Origin: Hymenobacter sp. ISL-91
Lineage (GTDB): Bacteria > Bacteroidota > Bacteroidia > Cytophagales > Hymenobacteraceae
DNA: 55,922 nt
Direction of reading: 5' to 3'
NCBI RefSeq assembly: GCF_018613725.1
Contig: NZ_JAGGPS010000003.1
Coordinates: 1 to 55,922, forward strand
Part shown: positions 1 to 8,151 of the stretch, in pieces
How positions within the stretch are numbered: the first letter of the stretch is position 1
Layout of the letters: every line of letters starts with the position of its first letter
Notes under the pieces: generated by a model
Databases searched by the model: none
The model's input: the letters and a program-made list of their open reading frames with translations, nothing else
Told to the model about the DNA's origin: nothing
Made by a program: the position numbers and the translations under genes

Positions 1-110
1 AGGAAGCGTAGGGAGCCAGGCCATTATGCTACGCGCCCTGAGCCTGGCGCCCTAATGCCCTACTTACGCTGTCCGAATCAGACCTGAAGTGCCGTATCCG
101 TTGCCAGCTT

Positions 111-2570
111 CTAAAACGGCACCACGACTTTCACGCTCAGGTTGCGGCCGGGGCTGTAGATGCCCAGACGACCGGTGGGTGCGGTACGGTAATACTCGAA
201 GTACTTGAGGCGGTTGAGGTGGGACTGATACGCGACGTCGAACAGGTTATCGGCCTGCAGCACTAGTTGCAGAGCGTCGCGGCCGGAGGCGGTGCGCAGG
301 GTGGTGCCAGCCCCCAGGCCCGTGAGCAGGTAGCCGGGCGTGGCGGTTTCGGCCCCATCTACGGCGTAGAAGCGGTTTTGGCGGGCGGTGCCGGCCACCG
401 ACAGACGCACATAGCTGCCGGCTAGGCGGCGGCCGGGTTGGTCGGGCAGGGCAAAGCGTAGCTCACTCTGGGCAGTAGGGGCCGGAATCAGGGGCAGGTA
501 ACGGGCCGCGGTGCCTTCCCGGTCCTGCAGGGCTGCATTTTTGTTGATGCCGATAACCAGGGCCGCGCCGGTACGCCAGCTCAGCCCCGGCAGCGCGGCG
601 GGCTGCACATTGAAAGCTACTTCGCCCCCGAAGAGGTTGGCCGCCGCCTGCTCAAACTTGTAGGTCGAGTTGCCAAACTGGTCGCTCAGGGCCTGGCCGT
701 TGGCATCGAACTGCTTGGCCTGGTAGATGAAGTTTTCGACGTGGTTGTAGAACGCCTCGGCGCTGGCCTCGAAGCCCGCTGACTTCCAGAGCACGCCCAC
801 ATCCTGCTGCCAGTTGAATTCGGGCTCGAAATCGGGGTTGCCCAGGTAGATGATGTGGGCGCCGGGGTCGAGACCGTTCGAGCCGATTTCGGGGATGTTG
901 GGGGCGCGGTAACCGCGGGCCACGTTGGCGCGCAGCACCAGGCCGGGACCCACCGCGTACGAGCCGCCTACACTGGCCGACACCCCCCGGTACACCTTAT
1001 GGAAAGCCGAAAACTGCCGGTCGGCACCGGGCGTACCGGCATCGGCCTTAGTACCAAAGCCGGTAGCCGGGTCGATGCCGGTATAAAAGTCGTTCCAGTC
1101 TACCACGCGGGTATCGTAGCGCAGGCCGCCGGTCAGCTCCAGAGCGCCAAAGGCCTTTTTCACCACTCCGAAGCCCCCAATATCAAACAGCCGGTAGGGC
1201 GGAATGGCGAAATCGGTGGCGTTCAGGTGCTGGTTGTCCTGGCCCATGCCGTTCACGCCCACCGTCAATTCATAGCCACTGAAATCCTGGAAAAGGTAGC
1301 GGGCCTGGTAGTTGAGCGTGGTCAGGCGCAGGTCGAGGCCGGGCTGGGTGGGGGCGGTAGGGTGGTTGAACTCCTGGCGGTGGTTCTGCTGCATGCCCAG
1401 CAGCAGGCGCAGCTCGCCGGGGCCGGTTTTCAACTCGCTCGTAACAAAGGCCCGGTAGTGCTGAATGTGCTGATACAGGGGGCTGATGCCGTAGCTTTTC
1501 AGCTCCGAATTGCTCACTATGGGCCGGTTATTAAAGTCGTCCTGGTTGCCATCAAATAGCTGTTTAGTAAAGGCGCGACTCAGTGAGTCGCGGCTGCCGT
1601 CGGGTATTTCCTGCCGGTTGTCGTAGGTCGTCAGCCACAGGCGCACGTTGCCCCACGCTCGCTGCACGCCCACCATGCCCGTCAGGTTCAGCTCGCGGAA
1701 ACCCGTGTTGTATACCCGGTCATCCACGGGGTTGCTGTAGTCGCGGGCCCAGCGGTGGCTGCCCCGCAGGCTGGTCTGGAAGCCATTTTTCTGGTAGTCG
1801 AAGGCCAGCGACTTGCCCACCAAGCCGTTCACCGACTGGTACTCGGCCAGCGCCTCACCGTGCAGCTCGCCCTCAGGGCCCATAGGCAGGGCGGGCAGCA
1901 GGTTCACTACGCCGGCCACGGCATCGGAGCCATACAGCAGGCTGGCGGGGCCCTTCACCACTTCCACCCTATCGAGGCCGTAGCCGTCTACCTCAATGCC
2001 GTGCTCGTCGCCCCACTGCTGGCCTTCCTGGCGCAGCCCGTTGAACATCGTGAGCACCCGGTTGTAGCCCAGCCCCCGGATAAAGGGCTTGCTGATGTTG
2101 GGGCCGGTGGTTACGGCTGAGAGGCCGGGCACGCCGCGCACGGCCGCGTCAATGGCGTTGCCGTTGGCATTAAGGCGGATTTCGCGGCCCGTTATGGCCG
2201 CAATGGGCACCGGTGAGCGACGAATCTCGGTGCTGCGGCTCACACCGGTAACCACCACTTCGCCCAGCGTACTCTCAGTCGACTGCAGCCGCACTATCAG
2301 GGCCTGGGCCAGCGGGAGCATTAGATTTTGGGTAGCCGTGGTATAGCCCACTGCACTCACCTGTATTTGCTGTGGCCCGGCCGGCAGATCTGACAGCGCA
2401 AAGCGGCCACTTTCGTCGGCGGCGGCACCTTGCTGCAGGGCAAGTAAAGCCACGTTGGCATACGGCACCGGCTGGCCCCGTTGGTCGAGCACCCGGCCGC
2501 GCAGGCTGGTGGTTTGAGCCAGCACTGGTAAAGTCAGCAAGCAAAGAATCAGGGTAGATAGAATTTTCAT
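111..2570 (-). CDS. TonB-dependent outer-membrane receptor, probably for metal or metal chelate
   Basis: An 819-residue outer-membrane receptor that would import a ligand using TonB energy. A signal peptide (about residues 1-18, ending VLAQ) is followed by a carboxypeptidase-regulatory-like beta-sandwich (about 22-100), a plug domain containing VEVVKGPASLLYGSDAVAG, and a long beta-barrel that ends in the aromatic residue expected for barrel insertion (VVVPF). The plug carries QQWGDEHGIEVDG. The gene lies downstream of the Nramp importer on the same strand, but a hairpin terminator separates them. Its own upstream region holds a 16-bp palindrome almost the same as the one before the importer, so I infer co-regulation by metal and a role in manganese or iron uptake. 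The ligand itself cannot be read from sequence. Confidence 0.88.
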   Translation of the reverse strand: MKILSTLILCLLTLPVLAQTTSLRGRVLDQRGQPVPYANVALLALQQGAAADESGRFALSDLPAGPQQIQVSAVGYTTATQNLMLPLAQALIVRLQSTESTLGEVVVTGVSRSTEIRRSPVPIAAITGREIRLNANGNAIDAAVRGVPGLSAVTTGPNISKPFIRGLGYNRVLTMFNGLRQEGQQWGDEHGIEVDGYGLDRVEVVKGPASLLYGSDAVAGVVNLLPALPMGPEGELHGEALAEYQSVNGLVGKSLAFDYQKNGFQTSLRGSHRWARDYSNPVDDRVYNTGFRELNLTGMVGVQRAWGNVRLWLTTYDNRQEIPDGSRDSLSRAFTKQLFDGNQDDFNNRPIVSNSELKSYGISPLYQHIQHYRAFVTSELKTGPGELRLLLGMQQNHRQEFNHPTAPTQPGLDLRLTTLNYQARYLFQDFSGYELTVGVNGMGQDNQHLNATDFAIPPYRLFDIGGFGVVKKAFGALELTGGLRYDTRVVDWNDFYTGIDPATGFGTKADAGTPGADRQFSAFHKVYRGVSASVGGSYAVGPGLVLRANVARGYRAPNIPEIGSNGLDPGAHIIYLGNPDFEPEFNWQQDVGVLWKSAGFEASAEAFYNHVENFIYQAKQFDANGQALSDQFGNSTYKFEQAAANLFGGEVAFNVQPAALPGLSWRTGAALVIGINKNAALQDREGTAARYLPLIPAPTAQSELRFALPDQPGRRLAGSYVRLSVAGTARQNRFYAVDGAETATPGYLLTGLGAGTTLRTASGRDALQLVLQADNLFDVAYQSHLNRLKYFEYYRTAPTGRLGIYSPGRNLSVKVVVPF

Positions 2571-2591
2571 TTAACAAAGGCGAATTAAATT

Positions 2592-2607
2592 TTTAGATCT
2601 ATCTAAA
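2592..2607. promoter_or_regulatory. MntR/DtxR-like operator before the TonB receptor
   Basis: TTTAGATCTATCTAAA has 7-bp inverted arms (TTTAGAT/ATCTAAA) around a 2-bp centre. It lies 22-37 bases before the receptor start. A weak -7-like CCTTTG on the minus strand sits between it and the ATG, so a bound repressor would cover the promoter. A near-identical palindrome precedes the Nramp gene. Confidence 0.6.
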
Positions 2608-2620
2608 TCAGAGGTCAGTT

Positions 2621-2650
2621 AAAAACCGCTACATTGGTTTGTAGCGGTTT
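2621..2650 (-). terminator. Intrinsic terminator of the Nramp gene
   Basis: Perfect 11-bp inverted repeat (AAACCGCTACA/TGTAGCGGTTT) with a 6-base loop. On the minus strand it is followed by a short T run. It lies just after the Nramp stop and before the receptor operator, separating the two genes into different transcripts. Confidence 0.75.
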
Positions 2651-2664
2651 CAACGAAGCCGGTA

Positions 2665-4038
2665 TTAGGCTCCCGTGAAGAACTGGAACAGCAGGTAGCC
2701 GTTCAGGCTCAGGATGATGGCCGACACTGTCCAGCAGACAGCCTGCAGCCACGGCTTGTTTACGAACACGCCCATTTTGAGCTTGTTGCCCGTGAACAAC
2801 ACCAGCGGAATAACGGCGAAGCTGAGCTGCATCGACAGAATAACCTGGCTTAGCACCAGCAAGTCGCTCGTGCCCTTCTCGCCATACAGAATCGTAACAA
2901 TAAGGGCCGGCACCACCGCAATGGCGCGGGTTATCAGGCGGCGCATCCAGGGCCTGAGCTTGATATCGAGGAAGCCTTCCATCACGATTTGCCCGGCCAG
3001 CGTGCCGGTCAGGGTCGAATTCTGGCCCGAAGCCAGCAGCGCAATGGCAAATACCACCGAGGCTGCTCCCGCGCCCAGCACCGGCGTCAGCAGCTTATGG
3101 GCGTCGTAGATGTCGGCTACCTCGCGCAGGTTGTTGCTGTGGAATGCCGCAGCCGACACCACCAGAATGGCCCCGTTCACGAAGAAGGCCAGAAACAGCG
3201 CCGCCGTGCTATCAATGGTGGCAAACTTGATGGCCGAGCGCCGGGCGGGCTCGGTGGGCTCGACGGCCCTAGTTTGCACAATGCTGGAGTGCAGGTACAG
3301 GTTGTGGGGCATTACGGTGGCCCCCAGAATACCAATGGCCAGGTACAGCGCGCTCGGGTCAGTTACGATTTCCGGCTTCGGAATCAGGCCCTGGGCCATG
3401 GCAAAGTAGTCGGGGTTGGAGGCTATAATCTCGTAGATAAAGCAGCCGAAAATCACGAAAACCAAGCCGGCCACGATGCTCTCGATGATGCGGAAGCCCT
3501 TGCTCTGGAAGTAGAGCACCACCAGCACATCGAGGATGGTGAGCACGACGCCCCAGGTGAGCGGGATGCCAAAGAGCAGGTTGATGGCAATGGCCGAGCC
3601 GATAACTTCGGCCAAGTCGCAGGCGGCAATGGCAATTTCGCACAGCAGCCAGAGCACGAACGAAACGGGCTTGGAGTAATGGTCGCGGCAGGCCTGGGCC
3701 AGGTCGCGGCCCGTTACGATGCCCAGCTTCACGGCCAGGTGCTGCAGCAGCATGGCGAAGAAGTTGGAAATCAGAATCACCGACAGCAGCATGTAGCCAT
3801 ACTTGGCCCCGCCCTCCAGGTCGGTGGCCCAGTTGCCGGGGTCCATGTAGCCCACGGCTACCATCAGGCCCGGCCCGGTAAAGGCCCACAGCTTACGCCA
3901 GAATGTAGCCCCTTCGGGCGGCACCATAATGGAGGCGTACACCTCCGACAGCGAGTTGGCGCGCCGGGGATAACGCCAGCCGGCATTCTGGTCGAATGAG
4001 GTAGTGGTCGAAGAAGAAACAGGTATGGGTTGAGACAT
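2665..4038 (-). CDS. mntH: Nramp-family divalent metal transporter (MntH type)
   Basis: A 457-residue inner-membrane proton-coupled importer of Mn2+ and perhaps Fe2+. The metal-binding DPGN motif in the first membrane helix is at residues 66-69. The sixth-helix MPHN motif (VMPHNLYLHSS) is present, with about 11 hydrophobic helices overall. An N-terminal cytoplasmic extension of about 45 residues precedes helix 1. It is divergent from the CDF exporter at 4267 and shares an operator type with the receptor at 111-2570. A TATCTTTG -7 box 34 bases upstream overlaps the expected promoter, and an MntR-like palindrome lies just beyond it. Manganese preference is inferred from family and operator, not shown. 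Confidence 0.93.
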   Translation of the reverse strand: MSQPIPVSSSTTTSFDQNAGWRYPRRANSLSEVYASIMVPPEGATFWRKLWAFTGPGLMVAVGYMDPGNWATDLEGGAKYGYMLLSVILISNFFAMLLQHLAVKLGIVTGRDLAQACRDHYSKPVSFVLWLLCEIAIAACDLAEVIGSAIAINLLFGIPLTWGVVLTILDVLVVLYFQSKGFRIIESIVAGLVFVIFGCFIYEIIASNPDYFAMAQGLIPKPEIVTDPSALYLAIGILGATVMPHNLYLHSSIVQTRAVEPTEPARRSAIKFATIDSTAALFLAFFVNGAILVVSAAAFHSNNLREVADIYDAHKLLTPVLGAGAASVVFAIALLASGQNSTLTGTLAGQIVMEGFLDIKLRPWMRRLITRAIAVVPALIVTILYGEKGTSDLLVLSQVILSMQLSFAVIPLVLFTGNKLKMGVFVNKPWLQAVCWTVSAIILSLNGYLLFQFFTGA

Positions 4039-4071
4039 AGATGCCGGAAGGTAAGCGGGCTAGATGCGTAG

Positions 4072-4079
4072 CAAAGATA
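4072..4079 (-). promoter_or_regulatory. -7 promoter element of mntH
   Basis: CAAAGATA on the plus strand reads TATCTTTG on the minus strand, matching the Bacteroidota TAnnTTTG box, 34 bases before the mntH ATG. Confidence 0.65.
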
Positions 4080-4094
4080 CGATGCCGCCTGATT

Positions 4095-4110
4095 TTTAGA
4101 TTACCCTAAA
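4095..4110. promoter_or_regulatory. MntR/DtxR-like operator before mntH
   Basis: TTTAGATTACCCTAAA, with outer half sites TTTAG/CTAAA, matches the 2592-2607 site in its arms. It falls in the -33/-7 spacer region of the mntH promoter, which suits repression. It is also 112 bases upstream of the CDF promoter box, so it is less likely to act on that gene. Confidence 0.65.
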
Positions 4111-4222
4111 TTTAATTTTTAAAGCATCTAGTTTACTCAGATGTGCCGGAAAAGTTTTGTGCTTTTAGCAAAAGCGGAATTTTAGCGGCCCGGCTCGCGT
4201 CGGATGGGGCCGGGCCAAATGC

Positions 4223-4230
4223 TAGCTTTG
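4223..4230 (+). promoter_or_regulatory. -7 promoter element of the CDF exporter gene
   Basis: TAGCTTTG matches TAnnTTTG and lies 36 bases before the ATG at 4267. It supports that start over the longer in-frame start at 4204, which would be upstream of transcription. Confidence 0.6.
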
Positions 4231-4266
4231 TCCGGAATCCGTTCATTTTCGCCTTCTTTGCCCGCC

Positions 4267-5313
4267 ATGAAGCTGCCGCTCAAAACCCGATACGCCCTGC
4301 TCTCACTGGTTGTGAGCGTGGTGCTGGTGGGCGTGAAGTTCTACGCCTGGGCCCTCACCGACTCGCAGGTCGTGCTCACCGACGCGCTGGAGTCCATCAT
4401 CAATATTGTGGCCAGCGCTTTTGCGCTCTACAGCATCTACCTGGCCGGGCTGCCCAAAGACGAAAACCACCCCTACGGCCACGGCAAAATCGAGTACCTG
4501 TCGGTAGGGTTCGAGGGCGGGCTGATTCTGATGGCGGGCGGCTACATTTTTTATGCGGCGCTACTGGCCCTCTGGGAGCCCCACAGCGTGGCCCGGCCCG
4601 ACTGGGGCATGGCGCTGCTGGCGGCCACCGCCTTCGTAAACCTGGGCACCGGCTGGCTGCTGGTGCGCGCCGGCCGCCAGCACCACTCGCCAGCCCTGGT
4701 CGGCGACGGCCAGCACCTCTACCTCGATGCCGTGAGCACCTTCGTTTCGTGCGCCGCGCTGGGTCTGGTCATGCTCACCGATAACGTGCTGTATGATGCG
4801 CTGGCGGCCCTGGGGCTGGGCGTGTTCATCGTGGTGAACGGGTTCCGGATGGTGCGCCGCTCGGTGTCGGGGCTGATGGACGAGGCCGATGTGGCCACTG
4901 TGCAGCAGGTGGTGGCCGAGTTGCAGGAGCACCGCGAACCGGCCTGGATCGACGTGCACAACCTGCGCGTGCAGCGCTACGGCGCCAGCCTGCACATCGA
5001 CTGCCACGTAACGATGCCCTACTACCTGAGCCTGGAGCAAACCCACGAGCACGTGCACGGCATCGAGGCGCTGGTGGCCCAGGAGTTTGGTGTACCCGTC
5101 GAAATGTTCGTGCACGCCGACCCCTGCACCTTTGCCGCCTGCTGGCACTGCCACGTAGCCGACTGCCCCGTGCGCCGCCACCCTTTCACGCAGGAAATTA
5201 CCTGGACGCTGGCCAACGTGGCCAAAAACGAGCGGCACCACCTGGAGGCAGCCCCGCCCATTGGCGCTATGTCTCCCCCACAGCCACCTTCTCCGAAAAA
5301 GGAGATGGAGTGA
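4267..5313 (+). CDS. Cation diffusion facilitator (CDF) metal exporter
   Basis: A 348-residue CDF protein that would export divalent metals (Mn, Zn or Fe) by proton antiport. Family hallmarks are DALESIINIVASAF in an early helix and HPYGHGKIEYLSVGFEG in the following loop. About six membrane helices precede a cytoplasmic metal-sensing domain (from about residue 205). The domain ends with a Cys/His-rich cluster, HADPC...CWHCHVADCPVRRHPF, then a low-complexity Pro-rich tail. The ATG at 4267 starts MKLPLKTRY right before helix 1. It is divergent from mntH; importer and exporter side by side suggest balancing of the same metal. The transported ion is not certain. Confidence 0.92.
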   Translation: MKLPLKTRYALLSLVVSVVLVGVKFYAWALTDSQVVLTDALESIINIVASAFALYSIYLAGLPKDENHPYGHGKIEYLSVGFEGGLILMAGGYIFYAALLALWEPHSVARPDWGMALLAATAFVNLGTGWLLVRAGRQHHSPALVGDGQHLYLDAVSTFVSCAALGLVMLTDNVLYDALAALGLGVFIVVNGFRMVRRSVSGLMDEADVATVQQVVAELQEHREPAWIDVHNLRVQRYGASLHIDCHVTMPYYLSLEQTHEHVHGIEALVAQEFGVPVEMFVHADPCTFAACWHCHVADCPVRRHPFTQEITWTLANVAKNERHHLEAAPPIGAMSPPQPPSPKKEME

Positions 5314-5330
5314 GGCGAGATACTACTACC

Positions 5331-6719
5331 TTATTCCACTACCAGCCGCTGCGTACGGCCGCCGTTCTGCACTAGATACACGCCCGGCTTCAGACCCTCA
5401 ACCGAAAGTGTGAGCTGACTTTGGCCGGCCGCAAAACGTGCGGTTTGCACTTGGCGGCCTAGCGCGTCGCTGATGCTGATGGCGCCGGTAGCCAGCGCGG
5501 GGCGCTCCAGCGTGAAAGTGTGGCGGGCGGGGTTGGGCCAGAGGCGCAGGCGGGCGGCTGCAGGAGCCGTAGTGGTTGTTACCACGAAGTCGCGGTTTTC
5601 GAGCACCAGTATCCGGTCGTCGGTGGCGGCGGGGTTGCCACGTCCGTCGCGGTTGCTGGTGGCCACGTACACTTTCCCCTGCGGAGACACGCAGATGGCC
5701 CGCAGCCGGCCGAAGCCAGTGAGGTAGTCGGTGCGGGTAGTGATGGCGTTGCCGGTAGCGTTAAGGACCAGGTCGGTGAGGCGGGCAGCTTTGAGCGAAA
5801 CCAGCAGCAAACGGTTCTGCCAGCCCGGAATGGCGGGCGACGTGTAGTACGCAAGGCCCGCCACGGCCAGCGTGGGCGTCCAGGCCGTGAGGGGTTCGCG
5901 CACGTTGTTCTGGGTGCAGAAGGCCAGCTCGGTGGTTTGGTCGCAAAAGCCTTCCACGGTGGGCCAGCCGTAGTTGCGGCCGGGCTCAATCAGGTTCAGC
6001 TCGTCGTCGCTGTTGGCCCCATGCTCCGAGCTGTAAATGCGGTTACCGGGCCCCAGCGCCAGGCCCTGGGGGTTGCGGTGGCCCAGCGTGTAGGTAAGGC
6101 TCCCGGAAATGGGGTTGTTGGCGGGCACGCTGCCATCGAGGTTGAGGCGCAGAATTTTGCCGTTGAGCGAGGCCGAATTCTGGGCCTGGGGTAGCTGCTG
6201 GGCGTCGCCGGTGCTCATGAGCAGCGTGCGGTCGGGCAGAATGAGCAGGCGCGAGCCGCTGTGGGTGCTGGTGGCCGGAATGTTGCCCAGCAGCACCAGC
6301 GGGGCGCTTAGTGTGCCGTTGGCGTACGTCAGGCGCACCAGCTTTTCGAGGTAGACCCCGTTTTCAGTGTAATTGTACACCACGTACACGAAAGGCGCCG
6401 TGGCAAAATCGGGATGCAGCGCCATGCCCAGCAGCCCGCCCTCCGACGACGTGGACACATCGGAAAGCGTAATGAGCGGCGAAACTGTGCCGGTGGCGGG
6501 GTTTACCCGGCTGATGCGGCCGCCGCGCTCGGTCATCCAGATGAAATTATCGGGCCCCCAGACCAGCTCCCACGGCACCGTCAGGCCGGTGGCCAGGGCC
6601 GAAACAGTAATGGTGGTGGCACCGACCGGGAAGGTGGTGAGGGCCGGCAGCGGCGTTTGGGCCGCCAGAGGCGCGGTGGCCAGTAGCAGGGCCGATAACG
6701 AGGTGCAAAAACGATTCAT
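5331..6719 (-). CDS. Secreted PQQ-dependent sugar dehydrogenase-like protein with T9SS sorting tail
   Basis: A 462-residue secreted protein. The signal peptide (MNRFCTSLSALLLATAPLAA) is followed by a six-bladed glucose/sorbosone-dehydrogenase propeller (GLTVPWELVWGPDNFIWMTE, LLGMALHPDF, GHRNPQGLALGPGNRIYSSEHG, NYGWPTVEG). The last about 75 residues are a type IX secretion sorting domain: LRLWPNPARHTFTLE, then GLKPGVYLVQ and a closing basic segment. I chose the ATG at 6719 because it begins the signal peptide; the longer frame runs back across an opposite-strand gene. The family oxidises aldoses with PQQ, but some members bind no cofactor. It stops 17 bases from the convergent CDF gene. Confidence 0.88.
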   Translation of the reverse strand: MNRFCTSLSALLLATAPLAAQTPLPALTTFPVGATTITVSALATGLTVPWELVWGPDNFIWMTERGGRISRVNPATGTVSPLITLSDVSTSSEGGLLGMALHPDFATAPFVYVVYNYTENGVYLEKLVRLTYANGTLSAPLVLLGNIPATSTHSGSRLLILPDRTLLMSTGDAQQLPQAQNSASLNGKILRLNLDGSVPANNPISGSLTYTLGHRNPQGLALGPGNRIYSSEHGANSDDELNLIEPGRNYGWPTVEGFCDQTTELAFCTQNNVREPLTAWTPTLAVAGLAYYTSPAIPGWQNRLLLVSLKAARLTDLVLNATGNAITTRTDYLTGFGRLRAICVSPQGKVYVATSNRDGRGNPAATDDRILVLENRDFVVTTTTAPAAARLRLWPNPARHTFTLERPALATGAISISDALGRQVQTARFAAGQSQLTLSVEGLKPGVYLVQNGGRTQRLVVE

Positions 6720-6845
6720 AGCGAGGCTGTTGGGTGGTCGGAGAGAAGATGCATAAGGTAGCAAAAACGACCGACTCGCGGGTCCCGACTTTCGCGTCTG
6801 CCGTAAGCTGCCGTTCTTGCCGCTGCTCTTCAACTCCCGCCGTCC

Positions 6846-7280
6846 ATGTTCACTGTCAGCCCCGACCCCGCCCGCCTTGATGTGCCCCTGATTCACCAGT
6901 ATCTCAGCCAGCACTCGTACTGGGGGCTGGGTATGCCGCTCGAAACCCTGGAGCGGGCCATTGCCAACTCGCTGAACTTCGGCCTCTACGCCCCCGATGG
7001 CCGTCAGGCAGCCTTCGCCCGGGTAATTACCGACCGGGCCACATTTGCCTGGCTCTGCGACGTATTCGTGCTGCCCGAATACCAGGGCCAGGGCCTGGGC
7101 AAGCAGCTCGTGGAAACCATCATGGCCCACCCCGATTTGCAGGGCGTGCGCCGCTTCATGCTGGCTACCCTCGACGCGCACAGCCTCTACCGCCGCTTCG
7201 GCTTTCAGGATTTGCCTACTCCCGAGCGGTTCCTGGAAATCAAGAAAGCCAACCCCTACGGCGTGCCCACCGGGAATTAG
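6846..7280 (+). CDS. GNAT family N-acetyltransferase
   Basis: A 144-residue single-domain acetyltransferase. The acetyl-CoA pyrophosphate loop is visible as VLPEYQGQGLGKQLVETIM (Q-x-x-G-x-G/A), and YRRFGFQDL near the C terminus is the usual final strand. It resembles small cytosolic GNAT proteins with no assigned substrate. It is divergent from the sugar dehydrogenase gene and followed by a palindromic repeat. Confidence 0.88.
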   Translation: MFTVSPDPARLDVPLIHQYLSQHSYWGLGMPLETLERAIANSLNFGLYAPDGRQAAFARVITDRATFAWLCDVFVLPEYQGQGLGKQLVETIMAHPDLQGVRRFMLATLDAHSLYRRFGFQDLPTPERFLEIKKANPYGVPTGN

Positions 7281-7283
7281 GCT

Positions 7284-7370
7284 GTAACGCGAAGCTCCAG
7301 CTTCGCGGGTCGTTGCTGACGTTGCTACGATTCTGTTCGACGATGCGCGAAGCTGGAGCATCGCGCTACA
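7284..7370. repeat. Palindromic intergenic repeat, family A, copy 1
   Basis: Two arms in inverted orientation, each a short palindrome (CGCGAAGCTCCAGCTTCGCG on the left; a near copy on the right), joined by a spacer with GTTGCTGAC and GTTCGACGATG. The outer ends read TGTA...TACA. Related copies are at 7996-8083 and 31686-31780. Size and structure resemble REP/BIME elements or a very small MITE. No transposase is nearby. Confidence 0.75.
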
Positions 7371-7382
7371 TGCTACTTCCTC

Positions 7383-8000
7383 ATGCAAACCCGCTGGAAC
7401 TCCCTGGTAAGTCCGCTAATGCCCGACGCGGCCCGAAGCGCCCAGATGTACGCGCAACTTGTGGCCGCCTACTCCGGCTCCGGCCGCCACTACCATACCC
7501 TGCGCCACGTGCAAACCCTACTGAACACCGTGGAGGAGTACGCCGGGCAGGTGGAAGACCGGCCGGTAGTGGAGCTGGCCGTCTGGTTTCACGATGCGGT
7601 GTACAACTATCTGTCGGCCGAGAACGAGGCCCGTAGCGCCGAACTGGCCCGGCAGTTTCTGGCGCACTCCAGGCTCAGCGCTGAGCGGCAGGCGCGGGTG
7701 GCCTATCTCATCGAGTGCACCGCCCGCCACACCGCCGCCCACGCCCCGGCCCCCGACCTGGATTTCTTCCTCGATGCCGACCTGCGGGTACTCGGTGCCG
7801 AGCCAGCCGATTACGCCGAATACGCCCGCCAGATTCGGCAGGAATACCGCCTGGTGCCTGCCGTGCTGTACCGCCGGGGCCGCCGCAAGGTGCTGGAGCA
7901 GCTGCTGGCCGCCCCGGTTCTGTACCGCACCACCGCGTTTGAGCAGCGGTTCGGGGTGGCGGCGCGGCGCAACCTGCAGGCAGAGCTGAACGGCTTGTAG
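7383..8000 (+). CDS. HD-domain predicted metal-dependent hydrolase
   Basis: A 205-residue all-helical protein of the predicted HD phosphohydrolase family (COG4339 type). The family motifs RHYHTLRHV (about residues 35-43) and WFHDAVYN (about 68-75) give the His and Asp metal ligands. Later helices carry CTARHTA and DFFLDADLRVLG. The substrate is unknown for the family. The stop codon TAG lies inside the left end of a family A repeat, so the last residues (LNGL) may have been set by repeat insertion. Confidence 0.85.
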   Translation: MQTRWNSLVSPLMPDAARSAQMYAQLVAAYSGSGRHYHTLRHVQTLLNTVEEYAGQVEDRPVVELAVWFHDAVYNYLSAENEARSAELARQFLAHSRLSAERQARVAYLIECTARHTAAHAPAPDLDFFLDADLRVLGAEPADYAEYARQIRQEYRLVPAVLYRRGRRKVLEQLLAAPVLYRTTAFEQRFGVAARRNLQAELNGL

Positions 8001-8083
8001 CGCGAAGCCCCAGCTTCGCGCATCGTTGCTGACTGCCAAACGACATCGTTCAACGCCCCGCGAAGCGGAAGCTTCGCTTTACA
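7996..8083. repeat. Palindromic intergenic repeat, family A, copy 2
   Basis: Starts TGTAGCGCGAAG and ends CGCTTTACA. The left palindrome (CGCGAAGCCCCAGCTTCGCG) is followed by CATCGTTGCTGACTGCCAAA, then the core CGTTCAACG and the right palindrome. The interior matches the copy at 31686-31780 in reverse orientation. It supplies the TAG stop of the HD gene and lies 68 bases before the S9 peptidase start. Confidence 0.75.
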
Positions 8084-8151
8084 GCTGTTCTACGGCGCAA
8101 CGCCCCGCGTACCGGCCGCGTCCCTTATCTTCCGAAACGAAATTCCTGCCC

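Noticed and set aside
1..110. Hairpin-like sequences GCCAGGC/GCCTGGC and AGCGTAGGG/CCCTACTTACGCT after the TonB receptor
   Set aside because: The pairings are short and interrupted. It may be part of a terminator or repeat cut by the window edge, but I cannot support a call.
5331..7388. One long minus-strand reading frame of 685 codons
   Set aside because: The upstream third overlaps the GNAT gene on the other strand and a palindromic repeat. The real protein begins at 6719 with a signal peptide.
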